64,000 nt of DNA. Source: Sambucus nigra. Lineage: Eukaryota > Streptophyta > Magnoliopsida > Dipsacales > Adoxaceae. The notes beneath the pieces were generated by a model. The model was not told the origin of the DNA. It made no database searches and was given only the letters and a program-made list of their open reading frames with translations. Made by a program: the position numbers and the translations under genes. Of the stretch, positions 33,305-44,250 are shown piece after piece. Positions within the stretch are counted from its first letter, which is position 1. Each line of letters begins with the position of its first letter. Location: positions 638,704,523 to 638,768,522 of the forward strand of contig OX422208.1 in NCBI GenBank assembly GCA_949130495.1, written 5' to 3'.

Positions 33305-34440
33305 TCAATGCAGAATTGACAGTGTGGTTTGAAACAGAGTGGTATAAGACAAGTAATCTATTTCCTGCGGTATGACGAGCAGTGGTGGGGAGCTGAGGTA
33401 AGCCTTGAGTTCATCCAATGCCCGCGAGCAATCTGGGTTCCATTCTACCATTTGTTCCTCTTTAGAAGCTGGAAGAAAGGCTTGCACTTCTCGAAGGACT
33501 TAGAGATAAAGTGGTTTAAGGCAGCGAGCATACCGGTGAGCTTCTGTATGTCCCGGATTGTTCGAGGAGGTTTCACCCTATTTATTGCATCGATCTGGTC
33601 TGGGTTAGCCTCTATGCCTCTCTTACTGACCAAGTACCCAAGAAATTTTCCTGACTGGACATCGAAAAAACACTTGCTCACGTTAAGTTTCATTCGATAC
33701 TTCCTGAGGATTTTGAAGGTTCTTGATAGGTCCGAGAGGTGGTTTTCTTTCTTCCTACTTTTGACGAGCATATCATCGATGTAGACTTTTATGGTGTCTC
33801 CCATTTGGTCTTTGAACATCTTGGTGACCAGCTGCTGGTAGGTTGCCCCTGCCTTATTTATCCCAAAGGGAATGACCTTGTAATAGTACAATCCAACGGT
33901 GGTGATAAATGATGTCTTATCCTGGTCTGGAGAGTACAAGAGGATATGATGATACCCCGAGTATGCGTCCAAAAAACTCATTCTCTCATGAGCTGCTGTG
34001 GCATCCACTAGTTAATCTATTTTTAGAACAGGGAAGTTGTCTTTAGGGCACGCCTTGTTAAGGTTATTGAAGTATATGCAAACTCTCCACTTCCCGTTAT
34101 TTTTTGGAACTACTACTGGGTTGGATAACCATTTGGGGAATTGTACCTCCCGTATGGATCCTGCATCCAGCAGTTTTTCAACTTCTTTTTCCATGGATTT
34201 TTCCTTCTCGGGTGCAGTTCGCTGTGCCATCTGCGCGATTGGTTTGAAGGTGGGATCGACGTGCAGCTGATGATAAACCATACTAGGATCAATTCCAGGG
34301 AGCTCGTATGGTTCCCACGCAAAGACGATTATATTGTTCCTTAGCAGGGTCGTCAATTCCTTCTTCTCCTGATCTGTGAGAGAAACTCCAATCAATAAGA
34401 TCATGTTATCGTCGCAATCTCCTACTGTGATTTCCTCCAA
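33305..34440 (-). pseudogene. pol: TAT-1 reverse transcriptase
   Basis: Gypsy-type RT on the minus strand, in two open pieces split by a stop at about 34010. The first has Val-Val-Val-Pro-Lys-Asn-Asn-Gly-Lys-Trp-Arg-Val-Cys near 34090 and Asn-Lys-Ala-Cys-Pro-Lys-Asp. The second has Phe-Leu-Asp-Ala-Tyr-Ser-Gly-Tyr (first catalytic Asp), Pro-Phe-Gly-Ile...Ala-Gly-Ala-Thr-Tyr-Gln and the Tyr-Ile-Asp-Asp box at about 33772-33783. The thumb/connection segment (Leu-Thr-Gly...Leu-Asn-His-Phe-Ile) is near 33510. The catalytic residues are intact. Confidence 0.92.
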
Positions 34441-34509
34441 GTCCTCGATGAAACGTTCAGAAGGGAGGAGCTTAGTCTCCTCTACTCCGGGCCTTCCATA
34501 TTTTAATTG

Positions 34510-35160
34510 CTATTTCGAAGGTATCAGACCTCCTTGTTCTTCAACCTTCTCGTTGGACTTGTCAGCCTTCTTCTTTGGTCTTGGGCAGATGGCTTCCATG
34601 AAGCACCTTCTTGCCATCGCTTGATCGCCATGGATATCTATTACTCCTCGTTCGATCACATATTTGAGCTTCTGATGGTAGGTCAAAGAGACAGCCTTCA
34701 TCGCGTGCAGCCATCCTATGCCGAGGATAGCCTGGTACGGCGAGTCAATATCGACCACTAGAAACTCGATAATTTTAGAAACATGTCCTGCCCTTACGGG
34801 AAACACGATCTTTCCTAAGGGCATAGTCACTTTCCCAGCGAAGCCAACTAAAGGGACAGTAGCTTCCTTTAGGTCGACGATGCTTAACTTTAATTTTCTG
34901 AATAGGTCGAGTTACATTACCTCAGACGAGCTTCCTTGGTCAACGAGCAACTTGTCGGCGTCATAGTTAGCTATTCTGAGAGTAATGATCAGAGCATCAT
35001 GATGTGGGGTTCTCACTCCCACCAGATCTTCCTCTGTAAACACGATATGCTTACTATAGTCGACGTCATCTGCTCACCGGCATTTTCCTGACAGCATCTT
35101 CGCTGGATCGATCTGAAAATCTTGCATCATCGCTGTAATCTTTTTTACCTCCATTCGAGA
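34510..35160 (-). pseudogene. pol: TAT-1 aspartic protease
   Basis: On the minus strand near 34924-34955 lies Leu-Val-Asp-Gln-Gly-Ser-Ser-Ser-Glu-Val, the Tat form of the retroviral protease active site, in which the usual Thr after Asp is replaced. A stop follows at about 34914. The domain continues with Pro-Leu-Gly-Lys-Ile, Phe-Leu-Val-Val-Asp...Tyr-Gln-Ala-Ile-Leu-Gly-Ile-Gly-Trp-Leu-His (34690-34770), the second conserved region of this protease family. An acidic linker joins it to RT. Confidence 0.83.
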
Positions 35161-35171
35161 TGAATTTCTTT

Positions 35172-36748
35172 GGATCTATTTCAAGTCAGATGCCCCATGA
35201 ATTACTGTGAATTCATGGTCGACATCATTTTTGAGTACGTTATCGGGCCTTTTTTCCCTATGGGCAGCAACTTTCTCTCCCTTTTTTCCACGAATTCATT
35301 CAGGTGCCCGGACTGAGCCAGCTCTTTGAGGTGGGACTTAAGAGCCTTGCAATGCTCGGTTTTATGTCCTCCTTTATGAAAAGCACATCTCAGTGCGTTA
35401 TTTCTCTTCGAAGGAACTCCTCCCATCTTCCTGGGCCACTTGATAAATGGTTCGTCTTTGATTTTTGTGAGAATTTTGTAAATTGGTTCTCTGAAGAAGG
35501 TGTTGACTGCCTGAAATTATTTCTCCACCTCATTACTACCTCTGTTCTTGGAGACGTTCTTGCTCCCGTTCTTTCCTCCTTTCTTCTGGTTCTCAATTTT
35601 TTCATTGCTCTTGGCTGCGAGCTTAGTTCGGTCACTTTCCCCTATGCTAAGGCGGGTCACATCCTCCACCTTGGCATATTTCTCGATACGAGCCATTAGG
35701 TCATCGATGGTCATGGCCTCTTTCTTTGTCAGGGATTGGTATAGAAGGGAAGATCTAGGTAGCCCAATTTTGAAGGAGGCCACTACCACTTGCTCCGAAC
35801 AGTCTTTGACCTCATTGAATAGCACCCAGTGCCTCTTCGCATAGTCTAGGAGGGTTTCTTGAGGCGTCTTTTTCATTGTTAGCAGGGAATCCATCCTTTT
35901 AGGATGGTATCTACAAGTAATAAATCGGGTCGTAAAGAGCTTGGCCAGGGACTTGAAACTCCTGATGGACCTGTGGGGAGTCTTTCATACCATTTATGTG
36001 CCACGTCATGTAGGCTTGAGGGAAAAATTCGGCAGATCAGTGCATCTCGATGGTTTTAGAGAGTTATGGCTTGGCTGTATTGTCTGACGTGATCAATGGG
36101 ATCAGTTTTACAATCACAAACCTTGAACCTTGGAATAACAAATTTCTTGGGGGCTTCCTCTTCTTTTATTTCCCTTGAGAAAGGTGATTTCATCTGAGTT
36201 TTGAGAGCTCGCCTAGCGAGTTCTCGGGTCGATCTGGTACCGTGATGTGCAGGGTGTTGGTCCATCTCCCTTCGGACCAGACTTCGTATATTCTCGTCAC
36301 TGCGATCTGGGCTCCTTTGATTGAGAGCTAATCGCAGTTTCTCAAGCAGGTCGTCCTCTGACTCGTTCCCCTCAGCTTTCTAGGATCCGCGCCTGGGGAT
36401 CTTTCCTCGACTGCGAGACCTGATCGCCTTAGGACTAGGAGTGCGGTACGGACGTCTCTTGGTACCACGATGGAGCTCTATCTCCATTCTTTCTAATCTT
36501 CTTTTGAGGCGACCATTCTCAGCTTCGTGCTTGCGAGAAGACTCCCTCTGCTCGTGGAGTCTCGCCTCATATGCATCAATCCGCCTGGATATCTGTGTGG
36601 ACCTCGCTGGTCCTTGGCTTTCTTCTAAGGATAGCCCATCCAGGCGAGCCCTCTGATCTGAATGCCGAACTTCAGATCTAATCCTGCGAGGTGCGGGTGG
36701 TTCTTGAATGTTTCCTATCTGGGGAGCATTACTACTGTGACCAGACAT
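35172..36748 (-). pseudogene. gag: TAT-1 gag
   Basis: The likely start is the ATG at 36746-36748 (Met-Ser-Gly-His-Ser). The N-terminus is charged and helical, with an Arg-rich stretch near 36385-36440. The capsid begins with Phe-Val-Ile-Pro-Arg-Phe-Lys...Asp-Pro-Ile-Asp-His-Val near 36090-36150 and continues at 35517-35894, where Gly-Leu-Pro...Ser-Leu and Ile-Glu-Lys-Tyr are typical of retrotransposon gag. The nucleocapsid has Cys-Ala-Phe-His-Lys-Gly-Gly-His-Lys-Thr-Glu-His-Cys near 35360, the zinc-binding form used in Tat gag. At least three frame breaks separate the pieces. Confidence 0.85.
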
Positions 36749-36794
36749 TTCAAACTCTTTTCTTGGTGTGGGCTTTCTCAGGGAAGATAAACGT

Positions 36795-36812
36795 TTCCCA
36801 CAGACGGCGCCA
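36795..36812 (-). promoter_or_regulatory. TAT-1 primer-binding site
   Basis: The minus strand reads TGGCGCCGTCTGTGGGAA, two bases inside the 5' LTR. Primer sites starting TGGCGCC are usual for Tat elements and differ from the initiator-Met type of the other families here. I do not name the tRNA. Confidence 0.85.
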
Positions 36813-36814
36813 AT

Positions 36815-37222
36815 TGAGGTGATAATTATTATTCCACACAAAGAGATAAGAGAAGCACAATCACCAAATAGAATAAGGAATACAAAATTCCAATCACATA
36901 ACAAAGGATGTACGTGGTTCAACAAAAATGCTTACGTCCATGGTGGTGCAGTCAGTATTATTTCTACAAACTCCGGAGAGCGATTACAGAGAATACAGTC
37001 TGTCATATGCCCCGAACCTAGGGTTTATCATATACATGTCCATTTTCAGGGAGTGGGGGTGTTGGACTCCCCCACGTTTTCCATCTTCTCCTAAAACCCC
37101 TCCTAACGAGAACATGGGAGAAGACTAAATCATAACCGATCAAGATATGGAGGGTCTGGACTTTGGGCCGCTACAATTGGGCTACTCGTCTAGGCCCATC
37201 ATTCTAATTTTGGGTACCCACA
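36815..37222 (-). mobile_element. TAT-1 5' LTR
   Basis: 408 bp, beginning TGAGGTGATAATTATTATT and ending TGGGTACCCACA, followed by the duplication AGAGT. It aligns with 17752-18155 throughout, apart from small indels. Confidence 0.95.
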
Positions 37223-37227
37223 AGAGT

Positions 37228-38149
37228 CATAACATTAAAAATGCAAATAGGATAAACGGACATTGTGCAAACCGTTTATATACGATCCAATCTCCCTCAA
37301 TAAGCATATATTATTTCAATGAATATATATAAAAAAAAATAGGCCTTGGCAATTATTTTTCTTTTTAATGCCATAATTTTATTTTAGGCCTTTGGACCAC
37401 ATATTTCTTTTAGGTCCAAACAAACGGTGGCTTACTATTCGCAAAGGATAATAAATCCTTTCGGAGCCCTTCCCCGTGAACATTTATATTTATCATTTTT
37501 TATTTCACGTGCAACGGATTTTGACATGCACTAGTCCTCCTAGGTCACAAATATGTAGATGACAAGATTGGTAGGAGAACACCTCACAAAGCTCAAATGT
37601 ACATATGAAATTAAAATTTCAAATGAGCTCGTGCATGTGTGAATAGAGGCATATAAAAATAGAATCCATTATATCCACACAAAATCCAACTACTCCATGT
37701 AAGCATGGTAAAGAACAATAATAAGGATTGACAATCTAAATCAAAATTTCTAGCCACATGGGAGCGAAAAAGATGGGATTCTAACACAAGAATATTCCAC
37801 ATAAAGTGTGTCAAACTAAAATACACACAAAATAAAAAATCTTTTTGAGTTTCTTGAAATTTTTAACCAAAAATAAAAATATATACTCAAAAGACAAACA
37901 AAAATCATTTGAATTTTTCGTTAAGCTTAAATTATCAGGAAATAAAAGTCAAATGATAAACAAAAATCTTTTTATATTTTTCATTTACTGCAAACAAAAA
38001 TGAAAAGAATATAATATGAAAGATACACAAAAATCATTATTCTAGCATGTGATTAAGCATGGCGCATAGACTAGAAAATGACTAAAACAAGCATGCATGT
38101 AGCATGATGATATAGCGTGAGACACAAATGCTAAAGTATGCAAATAAAA
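37228..38149 (-). other. SIRE-B 3' noncoding region, proximal part
   Basis: Continues 16745-17746 on the other side of TAT-1. It carries the best-preserved copy of the conserved 3' block (37391-37485) with the perfect 8-bp stem TTTGGACC (37391-37398) / GGTCCAAA (37413-37420). AATCTTTTTGAG-type T-rich repeats lie near 37830-38000. No ORF of interest. Confidence 0.78.
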
Positions 38150-40089
38150 CTAACACATTCAACCTTTAGATTTTGCAAGGGAGGAAGCATGTGAAAGTAA
38201 ACGAGAATCAAATACCCTATCATGTAAAGCTATCAATTCGGATCTCCTAACCCAAATTAAAGATGAATGATGATCTCGGGGCATAGGAATCTTGTCTACC
38301 TTGGTTTCCTTACATTGGGTTTTTCTAGAATCTCGTCTAAGATCAAAAAAAAATTTCTAAGATGACCTTTTCGACCAGAATGTGCACAAGTAAAAACAAG
38401 TCGAAAATTGGTACCTAAGATTTGATCTATAACGGTTTTCCTAGGAGATTTTCCTAAATCGTGGGTTTTTTCTTTAAGAGTAGATTCATTACAAGTATCG
38501 AAGCCTAAACCACAAGTGACATTTTTTATTTGGACCGTACCTAAGATTTTATCTAGTTTTTTGGACCTACACTCCAAATCAAATTTGACTTTCCTAGAGT
38601 CTTTTAATTTATTTTTTATTTCCAAAATATTAGACCCTAATAAAACATTTCTCTCTTCAAACTTGAGAAACTCCTTTTTCAAGGATTCCATTAAACCTCT
38701 AAGTCTATCTCTCTTGCCTTCTACATATTCAAGCTTCTCTTGAAGAGTCCACTCACGTGTCCTAAGGTCTTCTACCAACTTACTATCATCAACGAACCTG
38801 ACACGCTCTTTCAAACTTACTTCTAATTTCGAATTTGCTCCTTTTAATTTAATAGATTCATCATAAAGTTCTTGAAAAGTATTTTAAACTTCACTCACAT
38901 CAACCTCATCTTTTTCATCATTCTCTCTCTCTCTTGTTCACTCTCACTACCATAAAAACAAGGGAATCATAAACTTTGACCTTAGAAGTGTCACGTGTGA
39001 AAATTTCATCCATAGATGAGTGCTCACTATCACTCACATGACTAGCCAAAAAAGCCTTAAAGTTGGGCTTAGTGGGGGAATCGGGTCCCTCTTCATTGTC
39101 ACTATCACTAAGGGTTGGATTAAAATAAATTGGTTTCTTACCCTCTCTCTTTAGTTTAGTGGGGCACTCAAATGCCCTATGGGCATACCCTTCATAACCA
39201 AAACATTTTCCCGACTCGCCCCTATTTACATTTTCATTAGGAGTTTTAGGGATCTTCTCGGCTTTGTCATGCCTAGATTTATCAAATTTCTTAAAATCAT
39301 TTTTAAATTTATCTTTGTTCAATTTAAGAATTTTCTAGCAAACATAGCCATGTCTTCCGAGTCACTATCACTTTCACACTCTACTACTTGTTTTTCCTCT
39401 TTTGGGGATTTTAAAGAAAAGGCCTTTTCTATTTTCTTTTCAGTTTTAGAGGGAAACATGTCCAGTTCATAGGTTTGTAAAACGCCTACGAGCTCTTCTA
39501 ATTTCGTAGAGGCTAAAGTTGGTAAAGAATTTAAAACGGTCACTTTTGGAATAAATCTATCGGGTAGGGACCTTAAAATTTTCTTTACTACTCGGTTTTC
39601 AGGTATTTTTTCTCCCAAGTTAAAAGATGAATTAACAATATCAGAAAGTCTAGCATAAAATTCATCAAAAAATTCTTTTTCGTTCATTTTGATGGTTTCA
39701 AATTGAGTGGTGAGGTTTCGGAGTTTCGAAGCATTAATGACACTTGTACCTTCATGAGTGAGTTGTAAAATATCCCAAGTTTTTTCAACGGACTCACACG
39801 TCATAATGTGTCGGAATTCATCCAGTGTCACAGTGCTAAACAAGGCATTTAAACCTCGAAAATTAAAATTTTAAAGTTTAAACTCATTATCTCTCCATCT
39901 ATCGACCGATTTGGGAACACGTTCATTATCTACTAAATGAGTTGGTGGAGACCACCCATTAACTACGGATAACCAAACCCTTTCGTCGATAGATTTAAAT
40001 GTCCATTTCATACGAGCTTTCCAGTAAGCGTAATTAGAACCATCAAAAATAGGAAATTTTGAGAATGGGAAAAATTTCATTTTAGCCAA
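38150..40089 (-). pseudogene. gag: SIRE-B gag, ends in a private tail instead of pol
   Basis: Start near 40089. The N-terminus Phe-Asp-Gly-Ser-Asn-Tyr-Ala-Tyr-Trp-Lys matches SIRE-A gag. The capsid-like part is open at 39319-39843. The zinc knuckle near 39200 has Tyr for the second Cys. A coiled coil spans 38300-38820, and a second knuckle-like segment (Cys-Ala-His-Ser-Gly-Arg-Lys-Gly-His-Leu) lies near 38375. After a shift the tail reads Trp-Val-Arg-Arg-Ser-Glu-Leu...Leu-Ala-Lys-Ser-Lys-Gly and stops at about 38160, the same tail as SIRE-D. Protease, integrase and RT are absent. Stops at about 39845 and 38890 break it. Confidence 0.82.
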
Positions 40090-40129
40090 AAATATTTAAA
40101 GGATCTTTAACAAAATAATTTATCGTTTT

Positions 40130-40142
40130 GGCTCTGATACCA
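40130..40142 (-). promoter_or_regulatory. SIRE-B primer-binding site
   Basis: The minus strand reads TGGTATCAGAGCC, a perfect initiator-Met tRNA complement three bases inside the 5' LTR. Confidence 0.93.
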
Positions 40143-40145
40143 ATT

Positions 40146-40925
40146 TAAAAAGGAGAAGCCCCCAATTTTAAAAATTCTTTTTACTTCGCAAAAAGTAATA
40201 ATTTCCTTTTTATATGAGGAAACGAAGATGATGGTTCAATAACAAAAAATCAACAAATTTTAATTTCTTTTTCAAATTAAAATTAAATCAATTGAAATTA
40301 AATAAAAACACGCACTGATGTTAATTTCACTTACACCAATTAATTAACCCAAGTCCTAGAAATTTGCCTAAGTCATATTTCTCAATTTTAACAAATTAGG
40401 CCAAACCAATTTTCACAAATTAAATTAATGACTTGAATTAGCTACACATTACCCAATATTTATTTAGCACCAAATTAAACGTAAGTAGTGATTAAACCAA
40501 ATTTTATATTTTTACCTAAGCATGCTTTATAGGTTATTTTGCAAGATAAAATAAATAATGAATCACTACGTCGCGATGTACGAGGAAAAACCCACAACGG
40601 GAAAAAACCTCGGACGGCCCTACCCTCAAATTCACTAAGTATGATTTTACAAATACAAGACAGTAAGACTTACAACACTCGACTCGATCCCTCTCAAGCC
40701 CCGACGCTTCTTCTTGTATAAACCTTCGTCTAGCGAATAACCACGGAGCTCCACCGCGGTCTCAGAATCCGCCGATCGGACTTTTTATGGACGTCGCCAC
40801 CCGAACAAGGAGCCTTTCTCCAATGGTAAATCAATGCAAACTTCTTCTTCTTTGTGGGATGTAGAAGCAAACCCAAACTTCTCTTCAAATGGTAGAGAAT
40901 AAAATCGGTGCCAAACTCCAAGCAA

Positions 40926-40961
<36 letters not shown>

Positions 40962-41824
40962 CTTATATAATCAAACTATGGATGTAAATAAGTGTTTAAA
41001 ACATTTTCTTGAAGAACAACAACACTTAAACAAATGAAATTTTTCCTTTAGTAATTATGCTTGCAAATTCTCTCTTAGATATGGAATAGTATGAAAAAGT
41101 TAAGTTTACAAACTTGGTTCCCGCACTTACATTTTCAAGTAAAAAGTTAGTGGAAAAAGAAGTGAAAAAGTGGGGAAAAACTGCTCAAAACTGCCAAAAA
41201 ACTGTTCTCTCCAAAACTCGTTTGAACGACATTTTCGTTCGAACGAATTCTCATTAGAACGAGGCCTCTAATGAAGTTCCAGTGTGAAATCGTTAGAGAT
41301 CTCGTTCGAACATCATGTTCGTTCGAACGATACTTCGAACGACATTCCAGTGGCCTTTTGGTGAACTCGTTGGCAAACTCATTCGAACGACATTACTGTT
41401 CGAACGACAAACTGGTTTGAACGACACTTCGAACGAATTTCCAGAAAGTTGAAAATTTTAAGTTTTAGCCCAGAAATTTTTTATACTTTATTTTAAAGTT
41501 TTCATAAAGTCTTTTTGAAAATAAACAACCATTTTAAAATCAAAGTACACCCAATACAAAATGTTCCAAGCTCTTATATATATATATATATATTAAAATG
41601 CATTCATACCTTAGGAGTAAACAAAACATTGCTGATGATGTAGAAACGAGGCACTACAAACACGGCATTTCATGAAGATTTATGAACTTGGCCGCTACGT
41701 CTTAAACTTTAGTATTTCATAGGCTTAATGGATGATCAATAACTCTATCCTATGACACAAACGTTTTTTTTCCGTAATTGAGCCAAAACTACAAAGAAAT
41801 CAATTGGACATTTGTGTCCTTACA
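40146..41824 (-). mobile_element. SIRE-B 5' LTR
   Basis: Plus strand TAAAAAGGAGAAGCCCC...TGTGTCCTTACA. The G of the terminal TG has mutated to A. It contains an (AT)n run (about 40927-40960), the palindrome array at 41217-41443 and a second AT run near 41575. The duplication ATAAG follows. Confidence 0.93.
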
Positions 41825-41829
41825 ATAAG

Positions 41830-42120
41830 GAAGAACGTCAAGTATTGCAAGGGTGTCGATTCCTTTATGTAAGTTTTCTCTTTTGTTCTTGTCTAATTGC
41901 ATACATAGTGAAATTTTCATGTATAGTCCCTCTGAGGTTTTTCCGATTTGAGTTTCCTCGTACACCGGGCATTGTGTGATTTATTCATTTTATCGCTATA
42001 CTCACCTAGATGCATGGTTCATGTTAAGATAAAATTGGTTAATTTGTTTACAAAAATTTCGTATAATCGGTCCTAAGTTCAAATTGGGTTAATTTATTTA
42101 GTTTAATTTAGATTGATTTT
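41830..42120 (+). mobile_element. SIRE-F LTR, right part
   Basis: Resumes the LTR interrupted at 15096. It contains TTTCCTCGTACACCGGGC, the SIRE LTR landmark, and an ATAAAATTGGTTAATTTG-type end as in SIRE-D. The LTR end is approximate. Confidence 0.65.
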
Positions 42121-43210
42121 TTTTTAAATAGTGGTTTGCTTAGTTTTACCCTCTCGATATGGAATGACACCTAACCTTACTTAGAACCAATGGGAGCCTA
42201 GGGAGAAAATTCCTCCATGCGTGTCCAAACTTCTCACATAAAAAACTCTAATTAGACCATCCACACCTTCCTTCTTTTATGACCAATTAACCCAACCTAA
42301 CCTCTCCTATAAAAGTTAGATGTTAGCTCAGAGAAATCCACTAATTCAGTAAGCTAAAAAGAACCTTTAAATTTTTTTCTTTTTGGGTATACAAACATAT
42401 TATGTTGAAAACAAAGTTTTTTCCATTCTACTAGTTTTTTGCAGTAGTTTAGACTATAATTATGTATTTACATGCAATATTTCACATAGGAATTCATAAC
42501 TAAGGTTCAAAATTTAGAAAACACCATGAAAGTTTGAGCTTTAATGGTGGATTTTTTGTTCATGGCCTTGAAATAGTTTAAAGGCTGAAATACTTGTCCT
42601 TAGACTTGTAGAAATACAACCACAATGCTTAATTTCATTTTCATGTATTTACATGACCATAAATCAAGCTTGTTCATTTCGGCTGTAGAATTTTCAAAAC
42701 TCAAATTCTTTCTGTAAACTATGAATTTTAACTTCAAATCAAAACTAGTTGTTCCAAATTCACATAGAAACCAAACTATATCACTGCCATACTTCGAATT
42801 TTAGTGTAATTCCAAGAATATAAAGTGAAATTTTCAAGATTTTACAATCTATGGAGAAGATGCTGCAATTAACCTCAACTCTTAGAAGTTATATTTTTGG
42901 AATCCTTGTGAAAAATTATGAAGAATGGCTTTGGAATCATCTCGAATGGTATTTTGTAATGAATTTAATTGAAATTCAAAGTTTTAAACCCTACAATCAA
43001 AATTCTAAAGGTTGAAGATGACGTGGAAACCATGCGCGTGAGCCGAAATCAGCGTGTGAGGGTCTGTGTCCAATTAGAAAATTCTGAAAAAAAAATTAAA
43101 AATTTATTTTATTTTTATGGTCAGAATGGTATATTACAATACCTTATTTGGTCATCCCGAAAGCAAATTTGAAGAATCCATAAAAGGGACAGAAAATACG
43201 CTTTGATATC
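42121..43210. other. Unassigned AT-rich block
   Basis: About 1.1 kb that I cannot match to any other part of the window. It has a TATA-like CCTATAAAAGTTAG near 42305 and no ORF above about 70 codons. It may be an LTR or leader of an element not otherwise represented. On the right it touches a decayed primer site (minus strand TGATATCAAAGC, about 43200). Confidence 0.4.
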
Positions 43211-44250
43211 ACTTCTTGGAACGTAGGTTCCCGAATAATACAAAATTTTAATTTCAAAAGGGATAGTTCACCAAATGTTTCAAATTTTATAAATTCTTTC
43301 AAAATTAAATTATACTTCTTAAGAAAGACTTCAATTTAATTTCTAAATTATGAAAATCAAACCAAACATGAAATTTTCCAAATTAATGATTCCGACTTGA
43401 ATTAAAATAAACTAAAATAAACCAATTTAGTTAAGCACCAATTAAAAACCTTTTTGTGGTTAAACAAAATTTAATCTTGTTAAGCTTAAGCATTCATCTA
43501 GATGAATTTTCAAGATAAAATAAAATAACCACAATGCCACAATGTACGAGGAAAAGACACAACGGGAAAAATTTCGGATGACCCGGCTACAAGTTCACTA
43601 AGTACCAAATTACAAAGGACACGAAAATATACTTACATAATGACTCGATGCCCTCGTAAGCCTTTACACTTTTATTTTTATCCAACTCTGCCTAGTGACA
43701 GCGTAGGAGTCCACCTACGACTCTAAGTCCACCGATAAGGCACTGCTACCCTCTAACACACAGAGTCCACCGTATTTAAACCATGAACACAAAATCCACC
43801 GCTAGAAACAATCTCAATAGTGTGGAGAATAAAACCTAATGCCAAAACAAATCTCAAACATATATTATGTAGAAACTAGGATCATAAAACTAATTGGGTG
43901 TAAACTTGGTTTTTATTTTGAAAAGTGTGTGGAAAAAGTTAAACCCACACTAAATAAATAGGTGGAAAAACTAGTGGGAGGTTATGGATAAAAACTACTC
44001 AAAAACAAAAAAATTTAATAAAAAATTGTCGATAGTTTGAACGAGTCTCAATCTTGTTCGAACGACATTCAAACAAGTTGTCAGTGCACGCAAATTAAAG
44101 TTTTGGGGTTTGATATAAAAAAATGGAATTTAATTCTTATACTTCCTTAAGGTTTTACTTTTAGTGCTAATAGAGTTTTTTCTCCTAAGGATGTCAAAAA
44201 TAAGTATAGGTGAAAAATCAAAAGTTAAAAAACTTCAGGGGTTTCATTGT
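43211..44250 (-). mobile_element. SIRE-family LTR in minus orientation
   Basis: It reads, on the plus strand, as the reverse of the SIRE-G LTR: TAGGTTCCCGAATAATAC, AATGTACGAGGAAAAG near 43540, GGAGTCCACCTACG near 43707, and palindromes near 44036-44077. A decayed initiator-Met primer site sits at its left edge. The right end is truncated where a plus-strand LTR begins at 44290. Confidence 0.65.

Larger units (their letters stand above)
17752..37222 (-). mobile_element. TAT-1, Ty3/gypsy Tat-lineage element with antisense ORFs
   Basis: Short LTRs (17752-18155 and 36815-37222, about 400 bp) are flanked by the duplication AGAGT (17747-17751 and 37223-37227). On the minus strand the order is 5' LTR, primer site, gag, protease, RT, RNase H, second RNase H, integrase, a 4-kb region with plus-strand ORFs, polypurine tract, 3' LTR. 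The second RNase H after the RT block and extra ORFs between integrase and 3' LTR are established Tat-lineage traits. Minus the SIRE-A insertion it is about 10.7 kb. Confidence 0.95.
15102..41824 (-). mobile_element. SIRE-B, gag-only copia element carrying nested insertions
   Basis: Two LTRs of about 1.65 kb (15102-16744 and 40146-41824) flank the element, and the duplication ATAAG lies at 15097-15101 and 41825-41829. On the minus strand the order is LTR, initiator-Met primer site, gag, 3' noncoding region, polypurine tract, LTR. No pol is found. TAT-1 (17752-37222) is inserted in the 3' noncoding region. Without it the element is about 7.2 kb. It would need reverse transcriptase and integrase from another element. 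Confidence 0.93.

Noticed and set aside
35304..35844. Plus-strand ORFs of 98-131 codons
   Set aside because: Antisense to the TAT-1 gag; the minus strand shows capsid and zinc-binding motifs.
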